From Diploptera punctata (taxonomy: Eukaryota; Arthropoda; Insecta; Blattodea; Blaberidae): a stretch of 64,000 nucleotides of DNA. Positions 1 through 10,060 of this stretch are shown one piece after another. The translations under genes and the position numbers were made by a program. Under the pieces are notes generated by a model. The model did not search any database, was not told where the DNA came from, and saw only the letters and a list, made by a program, of their open reading frames with translations. How positions within the stretch are numbered: position 1 is the first letter of the stretch; every line of letters starts with the position of its first letter. The stretch is taken from assembly GCA_030220185.1 (NCBI GenBank), contig JASPKZ010001233.1, forward strand, positions 1,852,001-1,916,000. Reading direction: 5' to 3'.

Positions 1-859
1 TGCCATCTAGCATAAGCTTTTTGAACTTTAGTACTATATTGATATTAATCGAGGATGATAATTGATGGTGGGTTATCGCTGGCTCTATAAACTCTGGCGC
101 ATGCACACTGTTGTTCTATAGGACTTTGAAAATATTTCACATAAGTTTAAATGCAGTTTTTCCAAAGTTACCTTAAGTTTTGGATTCTCTACACCGGTGG
201 AATTCAAAATTATAATGATAGCAGATTGGAAATTTTGTTCTAGTATTAGGCTTATATATAACATTTCTTTAGATTATTTCTACCTCCACCTCTAATTCAT
301 GTTTTGGATTTCTCATACTTTCTTGTGACCAAACTATACATTAGTAATTCATCCGTTGTTTTGATTTTTTTAAATTATGGTAACAAGACATCTTGCTAAG
401 ATCTCAAGTTTCCTATTTCATTGGAATTCTACAATTTCATAAATTTAGCATAATTACATAATTTTTGGTGGACTGAAAAGATTTTACAAGTGTTTTCCAG
501 ATAATTATCTGATGTTTAAAGTAGACAGTTCTTTTTAAGGTATAACTATATTGAATTTTGAGGGATTGTGTAATCCTATACATAGGTTGTTATATAGTGG
601 AAAAATTATATCAGTATATCTTTGCTTTTCAGAAGCAGTATAATTGATTTTTGGATCATTGTAGGACAAAATCTAAAGATGAAAGTTAGAATGGATCACA
701 GGTTACAAACCTTTGTGAATTCTTTTTTATTACATCTTTTACTGCCAATTTAATGCAAGTTGAGCATTTCCACTAAGAGTAATATTTCAAGGATAGAGTG
801 ATTTATTTTTGTTAAATTTTCAAGTTTTTAAGTTTTCAATTTCATGCTTTCCTCATAAT
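1..859. other. AT-rich sequence, no feature recognised
   Basis: I see no coding potential, Tollip exon or clear repeat here. If Tollip's upstream exons lie outside the window this is part of its intron. Confidence 0.4.
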
Positions 860-1189
860 TTATAACAATCGTTGCATATTATATAATGTTAATATCCCAA
901 ATTTTAGGTTGCTATTTCTCATATTTTCTTCAGTCAAAACTATGTGTGTTTCTAATGCACTTATGTGCTTTAGGTATTGCATTGGGTGGATAGATGGCGT
1001 TAATATCAATGTATGCACCACTTCAGCAGACACTTTACATAGATGATGTGTTCTTGTATTGTATACGGAGAGAAGTGTGTGTTTGTGTAGTGCTGTATGA
1101 GAGATGGTGATGAAGAGAAGGGAGAAGGTAAAACCTATTGCCAGCACTAGCCTACTCCTCTTCATCATCATCATCATCCATGCAAGTAT

Positions 1190-2072
1190 TAGGCCATGTG
1201 GCCTGTTATGGTCTCAAAGAGGAATTTTCCATCCAGTGCTTTTTTGGATGTCCCAGCGATCTTTTGCCTTGGGGGCAGTAGCGAAGTATGGCTTTTGGAA
1301 TTCTATGAGACGGCATTCGTTGAAGATGGGCTTTCCAGTTGTTCTGGTAGTTTTGTATATGGTGAAGAAAGGGTTCTACATCCAACTCTTCCATAATTTC
1401 CTCATTTCTTTTATGGTCCCACTTTTTGTAGCCTGCTGTACGGCGCATAAATCGCATCTCATTTGCTGTTATTCGGCCTTCATCTCTTCTTCGTATTGTC
1501 CATGCTTCATTACCATATCTTAATACTGGTCTTGCGAGAACCATATAAAGCCGTAATCTTGTATTCTTCTATACTAAAGATGGTTTCATTATACTGTTAA
1601 TTATCCCCATTGCTTTTGTAAAATTTGATATATCAGCTTCTTCTTGAAATGTTAAATTATAACCCACATAATTAAATTTGTTTACTCTTTCTAAAATTTC
1701 ATCATCCAAAACAATTTTGCTAGGTATAGGGTATTTCCCACAAAAGGCCATCATATTAGTTTTCTTTTTATTGATTTCCATATTGTATCTTTTTGCAATT
1801 ATATTAAAATTGTGTATAGAATACTGTAAATCTGTATCTGTTGGAGCTATTAATACCAAATCAATCTGCAAAAAGCAAGGAGTCTATTTTATGGTTTCTA
1901 TTAATTTGGTTAGAATCGTGTCTCATCTGTCGCCAATCTTGGAGTATTCTATCCATGTATATGATAAAGAGCAAGGGCGTGAGGCCACATCCTTGTCTTA
2001 CGCCCCTATTAATTTTGGTCCATTCTGTTTGTGTGTTACTGATTCGAACTGAAATCAAATTTGTTTTATAGA
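1190..2072 (-). pseudogene. Non-LTR retrotransposon RT fragment, C-terminal half
   Basis: Minus-strand translation shows reverse transcriptase motifs: GVRQGCGLTPLLF, FAD then, after a frameshift near 1865, DLVLIAPTDTD, then VNKFNYVGYNL. Farther down comes the LINE C-terminal pattern [12 protein letters not shown]...RIPKAILRY. Several frameshifts and stops show it is dead. It continues upstream at 3356-3510 after an inserted Helitron-like element. A second copy of its C-terminus lies at 53580-54000, plus strand. Confidence 0.8.
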
Positions 2073-3153
2073 TCTTAATATATAAAAATTACGTGTCACG
2101 TTGTTTGTCCGCTATGGAATCCTAAACTACTGAACTGATTTTAATAAAATATTGCACACTGTGTGCAGTTTGATCTAACTTGAGACTTAGGGAAGTTTGT
2201 AACTAAATTTATAGTCGCATTATTTTTTATTGCAAATTATTTGTTTATTATTTAACAAAGAGTTATAATTATCTGTGAGTTCCATACGATTCTAACAGTT
2301 GGCCGTGTATGGTAATTGGTTTATTATTTAACCAGATGACTGTGCTATTTGTTGCAACCGCGAATTTCAATTGAATTACAAATATTGATTATTTCATAAT
2401 TTAAGTGTGTTTGTGTTTATTTTATTTTCAATACATTGATAATAATATTAATTTCGTGTGTAAGTATTAGTTTTAAGTAATCTGGCTGAAAGACAGCAAC
2501 TTAATTTAAATTTAACTGGACCGAGAAAGGACATTGAACTATATGGCGAATCAGTTCTAGAGACCATGAATGATAAGATATCAAGTGAATTTCTGCAAAT
2601 TGGTATAGGCCTATGTGACATAAATCTTACATTTAAGAATAATGTCAATTTAAAAACATATGAAGGTCCTAAGGAACGGAATAACAGAACTATAAGTAAG
2701 TCTGTTAGTTATAATAATATGCCTAATATTACAGAAACAATCTCCATGTCTCAATTAAATGAAAAACAAGATGACTATAATATATCACAAGATGATCTTA
2801 CTATACAGAGACTTCTTGATGATGATGAGAATCCAAACTGCCAACAAGTTCGTAGAAAAAAATGAAAGTATCATGAAATCAGCAAGCCTCCTCAAAATAT
2901 TCCATCAATAAATGTATATAATCCTTATGATACACTTATGGATGAAACTGAGAATGCAGACAACATAAATTCATCTCAATCAACAAAACCACTTCCACAT
3001 AAACCACCACCCATATTTATACCGGGTGTAGTTAACGTACCAGAACTAAAAAATTGTGTAAAACAAAAACTTTCTGATTTAGATTTCTCACTTAGTTTAC
3101 TACAACATAATTTAACGTATACCTTAGCCACAGCAACGTGTGGCTGGGACTTC

Positions 3154-3184
<31 letters not shown>

Positions 3185-3355
3185 AAAAAGTCGGATTAGT
3201 TACACTATTTATAACTCAAGAACGGCTGGACCGATTTTTACGATCTTTGATTTGTTGGATTTGTTTCTGCCCCGAATAGCAGATAACAATTAAAACATCG
3301 GAAAAATTAACGTAAAAATATTTAAAGGCGATACGACATTCGCCAGGCCAGGTAG
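2073..3355 (+). mobile_element. Helitron-like (Helentron-type) nonautonomous element, copy 1
   Basis: It starts TCTTAATATATAAAAATTAC after an A and ends GCCAGGTAG before a T. The other copy at 16615-17887 has the same ends with an intact CTAG terminus. A short stem (GGCGA/TCGCC) lies about 12 bp from the 3' end. Both copies carry a (TA)n tract and the same internal reading frames. TC...CTRR ends inserted between A and T are the Helitron hallmark. It interrupts the RT of the flanking LINE. Confidence 0.75.
2566..3120 (+). pseudogene. LINE ORF1-like fragment inside Helitron copy 1
   Basis: Two consecutive open stretches (2566-2865, 2938-3120) in different frames. The second reads [20 protein letters not shown], which resembles the N-terminal part of Jockey/I-type gag proteins (compare PPPVFIPGVTNIVKL at 36120-36170, minus). 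The first is an Asn/Lys-rich frame I do not recognise. Both recur in the copy at 16615-17887, so they moved with the element; they look captured rather than functional. Confidence 0.5.
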
Positions 3356-3510
3356 TATTGTATAAATTTAAAATATGCTGTTGTGGTAGATTGTTGTCAG
3401 CTAAAATTTCCAACAGTTTATTTCTATTGATTTTGTCAAAGGCTTTTTTGAAGTCCACAAAAGCTAAATGTGTTTCTACATTGAACTCCCCCTACTCCTC
3501 TTGAAAAGCA
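3356..3510 (-). pseudogene. Upstream part of the LINE RT split by Helitron copy 1
   Basis: Minus translation reads VDFKKAFDKINRNKLLEILA then LPQQHILNLYNT, the RT domain region before the RQG motif. It continues the reading frame that resumes at 2072, leaving the Helitron as the insert. Confidence 0.75.
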
Positions 3511-3744
3511 TTAAGGATGTCACCAGGCTTAATGTTCCCATCCGAATGACGAATTGCTATCAGCAGTACCACATTCTTACTCAACATGTATACTGTGGAG
3601 GGGTTTTTAATTTAATTTAGGAATTTATCTGGTGCACAATCTTGCAATTAGAAATTGTACATTACCATTCTTTCTTGCCCCCAAATTGAAAAAAAAAAAC
3701 AATTTAATTAATTTAACAATTAAAATTTTAAAACTTGTTAGGTA

Positions 3745-3950
3745 TTGACTAAGCCGCCATTCATGTGTCAAGCAACGATTTGTAAGCCTTTGGCACTCAT
3801 GGGAATTGAAATGTATAAGAGAAAAATTTTGCAATTAGATTGGAGGCTTTGGATAGCTCAATGGCAGAGCATTAGCATATAAAGCTAAAGATCCTGGGTT
3901 CAAACCCTGGTTTAGGTGTATATTTTTCTCTTCAAATATACTGTTGTTAT
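3745..3950 (+). repeat. Half of a tRNA-armed fold-back element
   Basis: Contains a tRNA-like sequence with A box (TAGCTCAATGGCAGAGC) and B box (GGTTCAAACCC) at 3853-3909, followed by the shared end TTTTTCTCTTCAAATATA. The anticodon stem TTAGC/GCTAA encloses a loop ATATAAA. The flanks match the complete element at 40423-40820. Confidence 0.65.
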
Positions 3951-4049
3951 TGTTAATATCTGTTTTATAATTGCTGATATCTATATAATTTAACATTTTT
4001 TCATGTTTTTAAAATAAGATGGTCAGGAGAAGGTAGTCAGGTGTCAGGA

Positions 4050-4360
4050 AGCTTTGCATTATACTGCATGGAAGCTTCTTGTATGACAACCATAAATTCC
4101 CAGTTGGTAGGCCAAGAATGAGGTGGGAAAATAACATTAACCAAGATTTGAGGGAAGTAGATTATACAGGGAATGATTGGAAAACATTAACTCAGGGTAG
4201 AGATGTATGAAGAGCTTATGTCTGTGCAGATTTGAGGGAAGTAGATTATACAGGGAATGATTGGAAAACATTAACTCAGGGTAGAGATGTATGAAGAGCT
4301 TATGTCTGTGCAGCCATGAACCTACGGGTTCGATAGTGCCAGTGAGTTAGTTCATATTTT
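4050..4360 (+). pseudogene. LINE 3' end with an internal 84-bp tandem duplication
   Basis: Encodes remnants of [22 protein letters not shown], the C-terminus of the LINE family also seen at 55430-56800 (minus), 57297-57655 (plus) and 45310-45850 (minus). The segment 4145-4228 is repeated head to tail at 4229-4312. It ends with the family's 3' sequence CATGAACCTACGGGTTCGAT. Confidence 0.75.
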
Positions 4361-4437
4361 TTATAATTTTGTAAATTGTATGTATAATTATTGTAAATAT
4401 GTATTTTGTACATTTGTCTGGTTGAGTGGAGTATTAA

Positions 4438-4735
4438 CCCATTCGCTTCAGGTTTAAATGCTCTATGCATTTTCCCAGAAACCGGATTTAAGCTATCGTA
4501 AATTATAGTCTATTTTCAGTCATTGAAAACATACATAAGGTAATGGTATTTGAGATCACAATAAGGTTGAAGGCAAAAACACATTCCTCTAATATTCAAT
4601 AAATGTTAACAGAAGATTACCCTGCCAAAGGATGTACAAAATATTGCAAAATATATAACAGCAGAGTTAAGCGAGTGTACCTCGTCACCTGAGTTGAAGG
4701 CCATTTAACAGCCGGCATCTTATGAGGCGAATGGG
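4438..4735. mobile_element. piggyBac-type MITE, 298 bp
   Basis: Flanked by TTAA at 4434-4437 and 4736-4739. Termini are CCCATTCGCTTCA and, inverted, CCCATTCGCCTCA. No ORF. TTAA duplication and CCC-starting inverted ends are piggyBac traits. Confidence 0.75.
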
Positions 4736-4739
4736 TTAA

Positions 4740-5600
4740 AAAACTCTGCCAGTATAAATAAAATATTATTATAATATATATATCTCGACATCTATAAATA
4801 ACAGTAGTCCATAAATATAATTGATTTTGTGGCTATCTTTTAGGTTTTATTTAACACTAGAAAGGTTAGGCTGTACAGATAGGTTTTAATACTTAAGGTA
4901 AAGATTATTTTAATAAGCTACTAATGCTAAATTGTAATAAAACTGATTTGGTGACTTATACTTAATAATACTGAGATTTTTAGGCCCAATCTGATTACTA
5001 GCAGTGTATTATTATCAGTATTGTGAATCAGATATTAGATAGCAAATGTGATTACGTATTATCTAGCACTGAGGTGTAACAGATCAGGTAAGATATATGT
5101 AGATATCCATCTTTTAAACACCCACTGATTAGTCACCTTTTCTTCCAAGGCAATGATGTTATTTCATGATTAGGACATAATTACATAATTTGTTTATATT
5201 TTGAAACTTCTACCTTCCAACTTACTTCAGTCACTTTTTTTTTTCACATAACTTAAATATTCAATCAAAAAGTAAGCTAAATTCAGTTGTTTCAAATATC
5301 TCACCTTTCGTCTTCCTTCCTTGTTTTGGCTATCCATTTCTGAAATTTCCTGCACTCTATATATCAATAACTCACAGACTGTTCAATTATATTTAGAATA
5401 TAGAAGACATTGTCTTAAGAAAGTTAAAGGTCACACCTAGGAAGTAAAATTAACAAATAAGCAAAAATTCAAACAGAAATAAGCAGATGCATACCAGATA
5501 CTATAGTTTAATTAAAGTTTGATGTATTTGATATTTAATTTTAGGAAGTTATATTTTGAGGTTATTTGAGGTAAGATGTTCAGACTAAAAATAATATAAT
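4740..5600. other. AT-rich intron sequence with a PLE-tail scrap
   Basis: Mostly featureless. Around 5545-5600 it holds the PLE tail motif (TTAGGAAGTTATATTTTGAG) and a GAGGTAAGATG end, as at 11120-11180, without a hairpin. Confidence 0.4.
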
Positions 5601-5612
5601 TTGATGTATTTG

Positions 5613-5760
5613 TTATTAATTTAACACTTCTCACTGAAGGATAAATTATATTTGAAGAGAAAAATTATACGCTCAGACTGGGGTTTGAACCCACGACCTT
5701 TGGCTTTCTAGACCAATGCTCTACCACTGACCTACCTGAGAAACTCCAATCTAAATGCAA
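5613..5760 (-). repeat. tRNA-armed fold-back element, single arm
   Basis: Minus-strand tRNA-like sequence with B box GGTTCAAACCCC and anticodon loop CTAGAAA, preceded by the family tail (TTAACACTTCTCACTGAAGG) and TATTTGAAGAGAAAAAT. It matches one arm of 40423-40820. Confidence 0.6.
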
Positions 5761-5799
5761 ATATAAAAAAAAATAAAGTTTGTTATGGAACCAGAAATA

Positions 5800-6660
5800 T
5801 CATTGAATTGTAAATTAACAATGCATGAAACATCATACCTTAAACCATTATTATTTTATGGGGCTGAAGTGTGGACTTACAACAAAGAAATATTTAAATA
5901 GAATACAGGGAGTGGAGATGTAGTGTTTAAGAAATGAGTTAGGAAGAACTACTATACTACAATGGCATAACAGCCCATTGTTGTGCCTTAGTCTCTCCTT
6001 TGTTAGGAGTTACTAGACCAAGTTAATTTAATTATGCTTATTTCCCTAAAGATGCCACGATTGGTATGCTGTCAACATACTGACCCAATGAGACATATAG
6101 TAGATAACTGTTATTACTGGGATGAAGGAGGTTGGTAAATTTTGCTTAGAGACCTCTTTATTCAGGCTTAAGGATCTTCTACGAGCCTGAATATCTCCAA
6201 ACTCAGGACCCACAGCTTAAAGTCCCTCCCGGAGGACTTAGATTTTTTCATCCTAAAAATCCATCGATCACAGCTGGGTTTGAACCTGCGACCTTGGGGA
6301 CCACAGGCAAGGAACATAACATCTAGTCCTGCATCTGACATTAGGAAAACCAGGAAAGAAATAATTTGGAAAACAGAAAATAAACTTTTAATCTGATAAG
6401 AGTATGGGATAAATAATAGAATATGATGCTATGGTCATGTAAAATGGATAGATGCTGAATGGTTACTAAGACAGGCTAGAATATAGAATACAAATGAAGA
6501 GATCAAGAGCTCAACTAATATATAGAGAGGAAGAGAGGGTGATGTCAAATGATCAAAATCGGTAGAATTTTTGTCAAAGACTCAATCCCAAAAGAGAACA
6601 TAATAAAAGATGAAGATAATCACAGTGCATCTGATTAATGTTGTAATGAAGGTTTTTTGC
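5800..6660 (+). pseudogene. Degraded LINE RT relic split by a SINE
   Basis: Translation gives LKPLLFYGAEVWTYNK at 5835-5890 and YGHVKWIDAEWLLRQA near 6430-6475, both C-terminal LINE motifs. The stretch between (about 5970-6350) is a tRNA-type SINE. Many stops. Confidence 0.5.
5970..6350 (-). repeat. tRNA-derived SINE (family S6)
   Basis: Shares sequence with 31800-32065 (TTGCTTARAGGCCTYTTTATTCAGGC region) and ends in a reversed B box (GGTTTGAACCTGCGACC). A fragment also lies at 53170-53225. The left part GTTAGGAGTTACTAGACCAA recurs at 31075-31105. Confidence 0.55.
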
Positions 6661-6930
6661 CAGGTTGGAGGCCATGTATTTGTTTATGATGAAAGTTAAA
6701 AATTAAATTGTACCTGTTGGTAGGTGCCGTCTCCTCAACTTTGTTAATATATTGTATATAAAATTAACTGGAGCGCTTTCGGAAGTTATCTTCCATCTTC
6801 TGCAGGTTGAGCTTCCGCTACTCGTTGTTGTTGTGTACGGTGATGTATACTCCAACTGTTTGTAGCAGCAACTGACTTGTTTTCACATGAGAACGCACCC
6901 CAGTCAAACCCATTATTCGATTCCGATTGA

Positions 6931-7246
6931 GGGTCTTTCCACTTTTCAGCGGTTGCCCTTTTACCAGCCGGCTGCTGGCCCTTCACATTCACATGTGTCA
7001 ATCACAGAGATAGATGATCAACAGCCAGTGTAGGGGTGACATGTGGTTAGCATGTTGAGTCCCCCAGCCGTTATAGCTGGTTCCTCAACCTGGAGCCGCT
7101 ACTTATTGTAGATACCCAGTTGCCTCACGATGCTGGGTGGGCACCGGTCCCATACTGGCCGAAATACCATGAGAAAATTTCTTCCCCCATGGAGACTCGA
7201 ACCAGCGCAAGTCCCGTAGCTCTGTGCCAAGGCTTCCTACCTTAAC
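6931..7246 (-). repeat. tRNA-derived SINE (family S1), 5'-truncated
   Basis: Same family as 36440-36785 and 60164-60508, ending at CTTCCTACCTTAAC without the last tRNA-head bases. It sits in the left arm of the Penelope hairpin, interrupting sequence that is continuous in the right arm. Confidence 0.75.
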
Positions 7247-7247
7247 A

Positions 7248-7620
7248 AGTCAGTTGCTACTACAAACAGTTGGAGTATACATCACCGTACACAACAACAA
7301 TGAGTAGTGGAAGCTCAACCTGCAGAAGATGTTCTCACATGAGAACGCACTCCAGTCAAACCCATTATACGAGATCGTAAAAAAAAGTCAGTTGCTACTA
7401 CAAACAGTTGGAGTATACATCACCGTACACAACAACAACAACAACAACGAGTAGCGGAAGCTCAACCTGCAGAAGATGTTCTCACATGAGAACGCACCCC
7501 AGTCAAACCCATTATACGAGATCGTAAAAAACAAGTCAGTTGCTGCTACAAACAGTTGGAGTATACATCACCGCACACAACAACAACAACGAGTAGCGGA
7601 AGCTCAACCTGCAGAAGATG
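7248..7620 (+). repeat. Tandem units (about 140 bp, 2.6 copies) inside the hairpin
   Basis: Units start at 7248, 7386 and 7534 with AGTCAGTTGCTRCTACAAAC. Spacings are 138 and 148 bp because an internal (CAA)n varies. The third unit runs into the hairpin arm. Confidence 0.8.
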
Positions 7621-7974
7621 GAAGATAACTTCCGAAAGCGCTCCAGTTAATTTTATATACAATATATTAACAAAGTTGAGGACAACGGCACCTACCAACA
7701 GGTACAATTTAATTTTTAACTTTCATCATATGACTTCACCTCAACGGAATTTGATATGAATTTTACTAGTATTGACATGTATTAGTTGCTAACCGAACTT
7801 GCTTTCTCTTGCAAGTTAATTGTTAAAACTTAGGTATACATTTCATTATACACACTTTGGTACTTATCCTGCTTGTAGAAGATGCTGCATATGCCATTCA
7901 TTTTCTTTTATGCATCTTGTACACATTCTCTTCTGTAATGGATGTAATTATTCATTTTATGTTTTCTTTTAGTT

Positions 7975-8450
7975 TCAATACTTTTAAAATTCATGGTAAG
8001 CCACAGTTGAGTTATTGATTAAAATATTAAAATTATAAAATTCATATCTGTTATATCAGTCGTCCTCAACTAAAACAAACTTGTGTTTAATAAATAAGTT
8101 TGGTCTATGTAATTCTTACCTCATATAGTTGTTTCTGTTAGACATATGTTTCAAGGCATGTTTGCCCCATCTTCAATTGGTACAGACTAATTTTTCCCAA
8201 GATGTCGGCCCTGGATCTCGACTCTGCTCTCTCTTTCTGTGGTCCAAAGAATTTGCTAATTAGGTTCCTCTCACGGGGGCAAACATGCCTTGAAACATAT
8301 GTCTAACAGAACCAACTCTAAGAGGTAAGAATTGCACACACCAAATTTATTTATTAAGTCAAACCTTATAATGTTACTTGCTATTGTATTTTCTAACTTC
8401 TGTTTGACTGATACAACAGGTATGAATTTAATAATTCTAATATTCTCTTA
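7975..8450. mobile_element. Two nested Penelope-type hairpins
   Basis: Outer arms: AAATTCATATCTGTTATATC at about 8039 and its complement at about 8410-8432. Inside, arms TAAATAAGTTTGGT...ATTCTTACCTC (8090-8185) and 8275-8360 form a second hairpin with tail AAACCTTATAATGTTACTTG. The left inner arm read on minus keeps a hammerhead-like block: UUGAAGA, stem GGCA/UGCC, GAAA, ACAUAUGU, C. The core C is mutated to U. Confidence 0.55.
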
Positions 8451-8509
8451 GTTTATTTAGCATTTGAGGATGAATAAATTTTTTAATGAAATTACTAACT
8501 GAATTGTAG

Positions 8510-8643
8510 GCTAAACTGGTGAAGAATTATGGGATGACGAGAATGGATCCCTATGTAAGGCTGAGAGTAGGACACTGTGTGTATGAAACACACACGGACC
8601 CTAATGGAGGCAAGAATCCACGCTGGAACAAAGTAGTACAGTG
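8510..8643 (+). CDS. Tollip: Tollip exon, C2 domain part 1
   Basis: The exon follows a TAG acceptor (8507-8509) and ends before a GTAAGT donor at 8644. It reads [20 protein letters not shown] onward, 44 codons plus two bases; the TG left over is completed to a Cys codon by the next exon. A SINE T-tract begins about 12 bp into the downstream intron. Confidence 0.95.
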
Positions 8644-10017
8644 GTAAGTGTTCTATTTTTTTTTTATCCTGTGCCACCAGTTTGTATTATAATATTTCTG
8701 GCATTGGAGAAATTGTAACCTACTTCTGAGATTGAGGTGCCTGGAAGGAAGACAGAGTTATATTACGCTCAATGATATGATGGGTGATAAATGATAATGA
8801 AGCACCAGGAGAGTTCTTAAACCTAAATTTTTATGCCATGTACGATCACAGGATTAATTCTTTTTAAGGAGAAATTTCTGTGATCTGAATGGGAATTGAA
8901 CCTATGACTTCATGAGCTGTAGTTAGAAGTTCTGACCACAAGAGGCTGGTTAATGTTTAAATTTCAGAATATTCAATCATTTCATAGAATTGGTATCTTT
9001 TTGTTCCTAAATGAGCTCTTGAGTATTAATATGGGCCATGTCCATTATATCACATTTCATGAACACTATGTGTTCTTCTATATACTGGTTTAAATTGTAT
9101 ATTATAAATAATATACATATAAGAAATATTTTATTTGTTTTAATAGACACTTGGTAACACTAGAAATATACAATTATAATCTAAATATACTCTTTGAGTT
9201 AATAGTAAATATACTCACTTTTAAATACACCAAAAATGGACATTGCCCTTTTTAATACTCAAGAGCTCAAATATAAACTTATATAATTTAATCTTAAATT
9301 AAAAATTAATAAACTAAGTTTACATCTATAGTTTAATTTAATTAATGAATCTTAAGATTTCTGACGGTTCATCATTTGAGAATTGTGACTCTGGGTTATC
9401 ATACCAATGCATTCACCCAAGACAAGAGCTAATCACTATGTGAACATACCTTCCTTACCTTACCAGGGTTCAAATCCCGGTTCAAACATTAATTTTTCTT
9501 TTTTAAATTAGATTCTATCCAGAATTGGAAAATGTTAATTTAAATTAAAAAAACATCGAAAATACCTTACCTTCCTGGTTGCAAATGCAAACACTCCTAC
9601 AAAATATTTTGAAATATTGTAAGTTCTCCAAAATATACACCTTTTTTGATCTTTAACTATCCCTTATACCTCTCAGCAATGGCTTTGCCAGCCATTTTCT
9701 ATACTCATTCCTATTTCTCATGAGTATGCGGATAGTATTCATATAGTTATTATGTAGACAACTGAAAACCATGTTTATCAAACTAGAAAAGTGATGGTTT
9801 GTATAGGTAATGCATAAGAACAGTAAGAGACTATGCCACCGTATCATTGGGATACCTCTTTCAGACGTCACGAGATTTATATGCTTGACAAATTTTTAAA
9901 AAGCCTTCAGTTTTCATAACAAACAACGGGGATTCTATACCACTATGTCACCTAAATAAATTCAAATAAAAAAATGGGAAAACACAATTTATTGTTGGAG
10001 TATGTGAATAATTACCT

Positions 10018-10060
<43 letters not shown>

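Larger units (their letters stand above)
6681..7775. mobile_element. Penelope-type hairpin with internal tandem units and nested SINE
   Basis: Inverted arms 6686-6880 and 7534-7729; target duplication CATGTATT at 6673-6680 and 7776-7783. One-sided tail at the right contains GAATTTTACTAGTATTGA, the reverse of the tail at 11036. Both arms hold a hammerhead-like block: CAGAAGA, stem GGAAG/CUUCC, GAAA, self-complementary AGCGCU, C. The core U is mutated to A in both arms. A SINE occupies about 6931-7246 of the left arm. Confidence 0.65.

Noticed and set aside
1104..1523. 139-codon plus-strand ORF with hydrophobic stretches
   Set aside because: It is the antisense of the LINE C-terminus on minus; the hydrophobic look comes from that.
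3216..3279. Continuation of the 2938 ORF to 3279
   Set aside because: It reads through a (TA)n tract and the Helitron 3' end, which is not coding in the second copy.
1..8509. Search for Tollip exon 1 (the RLxITVVQ-type end of the preceding exon)
   Set aside because: No matching sequence with a donor site was seen, so the upstream exons are taken to lie outside the window.
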